Program-made: the position numbers and the translations under genes
Notes under the pieces: model-generated
What the model saw: the letters and a program-made list of their open reading frames with translations, nothing else
Database searches by the model: none
What the model was told of the DNA's origin: nothing
Assembly: GCF_021228235.1 (NCBI RefSeq)
Contig: NZ_JAJQRG010000011.1
Location: 62,001 to 126,000, forward strand
DNA: 64,000 nt
DNA from: Pseudophaeobacter flagellatus
Lineage (GTDB): Bacteria > Pseudomonadota > Alphaproteobacteria > Rhodobacterales > Rhodobacteraceae
Direction: 5' to 3'
Shown: piece by piece, positions 62,993-64,000 of the stretch
Layout: the number at the start of each line of letters is the position of its first letter
Position numbering within the stretch: position 1 is the stretch's first letter

Positions 62993-63905
62993 GGAAGAAT
63001 CAATATCCCTCCGCCTGTCGATCCTGGGACACCCGCAGCGCCTTGCGGTGTTTCGCCTGTTGATGCGCCGCTATCCAGATCGCGTCGCTGCGGGCGAAAT
63101 TGCTGCCGCGCTTGAGATCAAGCCCAGCACTCTGTCTTCATATCTTTCGGCACTGACCCTGGCTGATCTGGTCACCAAAACACGTGAAGGCACATGGCAA
63201 CGCTACCAGATCAATATGACCGCCACGCGACAGACGCTTGATGCGCTCTATCTTGATTGCTGTCGCGGGCGCCCGGATCTTTGCGGCCCGACTGCGGGTC
63301 CTGACCTTAAAATTGACGTGAAAAGCGATGTGGAACCTGACATGGAACCTGACCTGAATTCTGCCCCGAAGTCTTTCGTGGCTGCTGATACATCCCAGCA
63401 CCGGCCATATAATGTTCTGTTCCTGTGTACTGGCAATTCGGCGCGCTCAATTTTCGCCGAGGCCATTTTGACCAACCTCGCCCCCGGCCGGTTCCGGACC
63501 TTTTCTGCCGGGGTCACACCGCATACAGCGGTGAACCCGGTCGCGGCTGAAATGCTGAAAAGCAAAGGTCTGTGGCGCGAAGATCTGCACCCCAAATTGA
63601 TACAAGAGATTATAGACAGCGGCGCGCCAAAGTTCGATTTTGTTTTCACCGTCTGTGATCAGGCGGCAAACGAGGAATGCCCCGCCTGGGAGGGCCAGCC
63701 GATCAGCGCCCATTGGGGGATGCCGGATCCGGTCAAGGCCACTGGAAGTGACGCGCAAAAGAGCCTCGCTTTTCAACAGGCCTATGGGGTGCTGCATCGC
63801 AGATTGCGGGCCTTTGCGGCCCTGCCTTTGCAACAACTTGATCTGATTTCTTTGCAGCACGCTGTTGATGGCATTGCTCAAGACAATGATGAGGATAAAC
63901 CATGA
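62991..63905 (+). CDS. ArsR regulator fused to thioredoxin-type arsenate reductase
   Basis: This 304-residue fusion has an ArsR winged HTH at residues about 5-85 (LGHPQRLAVFRLLMRRYPDRVAAGEIAAALEIKPSTLSSYLSALTLADLVTKTREGTWQRYQI). A linker follows (105-135, including repeated Asp/Glu-Pro units such as DVEPDMEPDLN), then a low-molecular-weight phosphatase/ArsC domain (about 138-280) with the P-loop FLCTGNSARS and the Asp-Pro loop near WGMPDPVKATG. The CC cluster at about 90 may help sense arsenite. No ribosome site is seen and an operator covers the ATG, so the mRNA may be leaderless. A GAPDH gene overlaps its stop, as in arsJ-type organoarsenical efflux operons. Confidence 0.87.
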   Translation: MEESISLRLSILGHPQRLAVFRLLMRRYPDRVAAGEIAAALEIKPSTLSSYLSALTLADLVTKTREGTWQRYQINMTATRQTLDALYLDCCRGRPDLCGPTAGPDLKIDVKSDVEPDMEPDLNSAPKSFVAADTSQHRPYNVLFLCTGNSARSIFAEAILTNLAPGRFRTFSAGVTPHTAVNPVAAEMLKSKGLWREDLHPKLIQEIIDSGAPKFDFVFTVCDQAANEECPAWEGQPISAHWGMPDPVKATGSDAQKSLAFQQAYGVLHRRLRAFAALPLQQLDLISLQHAVDGIAQDNDEDKP

Positions 63906-64000
63906 CTACCTACGCATTAAATGGCCTTGGCCGCATGGGCAAACTGGCACTGAAACCCCTGTTGGAAAGCGGGGCTGACATTGCCTGGATCAACGATGCA
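63902..64000 (+). CDS. Glyceraldehyde-3-phosphate dehydrogenase of arsenic operon, partial (5' end)
   Basis: ATG 63902 overlaps the preceding stop (ATGA) and the frame runs to the window edge for 33 codons: MTTYALNGLGRMGKLALKPL, then LESGADIAWINDA. This is the NAD-binding N-terminus of GAPDH (NGLGRMGK corresponds to the usual NGFGRIGR). In ars operons such an enzyme makes 1-arseno-3-phosphoglycerate, which ArsJ exports. The arsJ gene would be expected just past the window. Confidence 0.75.
   Translation, partial: MTTYALNGLGRMGKLALKPLLESGADIAWINDA

Noticed and set aside
1-64000. CRISPR arrays, tRNA or rRNA genes, insertion sequences
   Set aside because: No regularly spaced repeats, cloverleaf-like segments, transposase motifs or terminal inverted repeats were recognised on reading either strand; a dedicated scan was not possible.

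Overview
The window reads as a stretch of an extrachromosomal replicon (large plasmid or chromid) from an alphaproteobacterium of the Rhodobacteraceae/Roseobacter group. The evidence is high GC, alphaproteobacterial proteins throughout, three TRAP transporter operons, a Na+-NQR operon, a Zur/Znu module and, decisively, a parA-parB pair next to a small replicase that ends in a DnaA domain-I-like segment. That pairing is the 'DnaA-like' plasmid replication type known from Rhodobacterales. The replicon assignment is an inference from gene content. No tRNA, rRNA, CRISPR array or insertion sequence was seen.

Layout. 1-8.2 kb: the edge of a type VI secretion locus (N-terminal part of tssA), then an ExbB / two ExbD / TonB-like DUF4384 operon with two uncharacterised genes, a caspase-fold protein and a YceI-OmpA envelope protein. 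8.3-12.1 kb: the replication and partition module. It has five GTCCCC..GGGGAC palindromes (candidate parS) and an origin-like region with repeats made of the same half-site. 12.2-16.9 kb: a candidate (methyl)arginine catabolic operon (aminotransferase, 2-ketoarginine decarboxylase, dimethylargininase) facing an RpiR regulator, with a strong palindrome upstream. 17-24.5 kb: a 1343-residue fusion (two rhodanese domains, a YidC/Oxa1-like domain, and ATP-grasp plus phospho-histidine domains of the rifampin-phosphotransferase kind), divergent from a PhnD-like binding protein and a hybrid histidine kinase. 24.5-27.8 kb: znuBC-zur and divergent znuA. 27.8-35.7 kb: amino-acid catabolism, probably lysine/pipecolate, with two LysR genes and three further enzymes. 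35.7-38.3 kb: two divergent MltB-type transglycosylases. 38.5-47.7 kb: two TRAP transporters, an acyl-CoA synthetase-like ligase and an IclR regulator. 47.7-56.0 kb: a CBS protein, nqrM-apbE, and divergent nqrABCDEF. 56.0-62.4 kb: LacI regulator, a third TRAP transporter and a sugar-acid dehydratase. 62.4-64.0 kb: a MarR gene and the start of an arsenic operon (ArsR-ArsC fusion, then a GAPDH cut by the window edge).

How the parts fit. Most modules couple nutrient acquisition to a dedicated local regulator, which is typical of Roseobacter accessory replicons. The least conventional items are the rhodanese-YidC-phosphotransferase fusion with a 13-base C homopolymer in its reading frame, the Exb/TonB/caspase set beside the T6SS, the parS-like palindromes whose half-site recurs in the presumed origin, and a stem-loop directly after dctP in all three TRAP operons.
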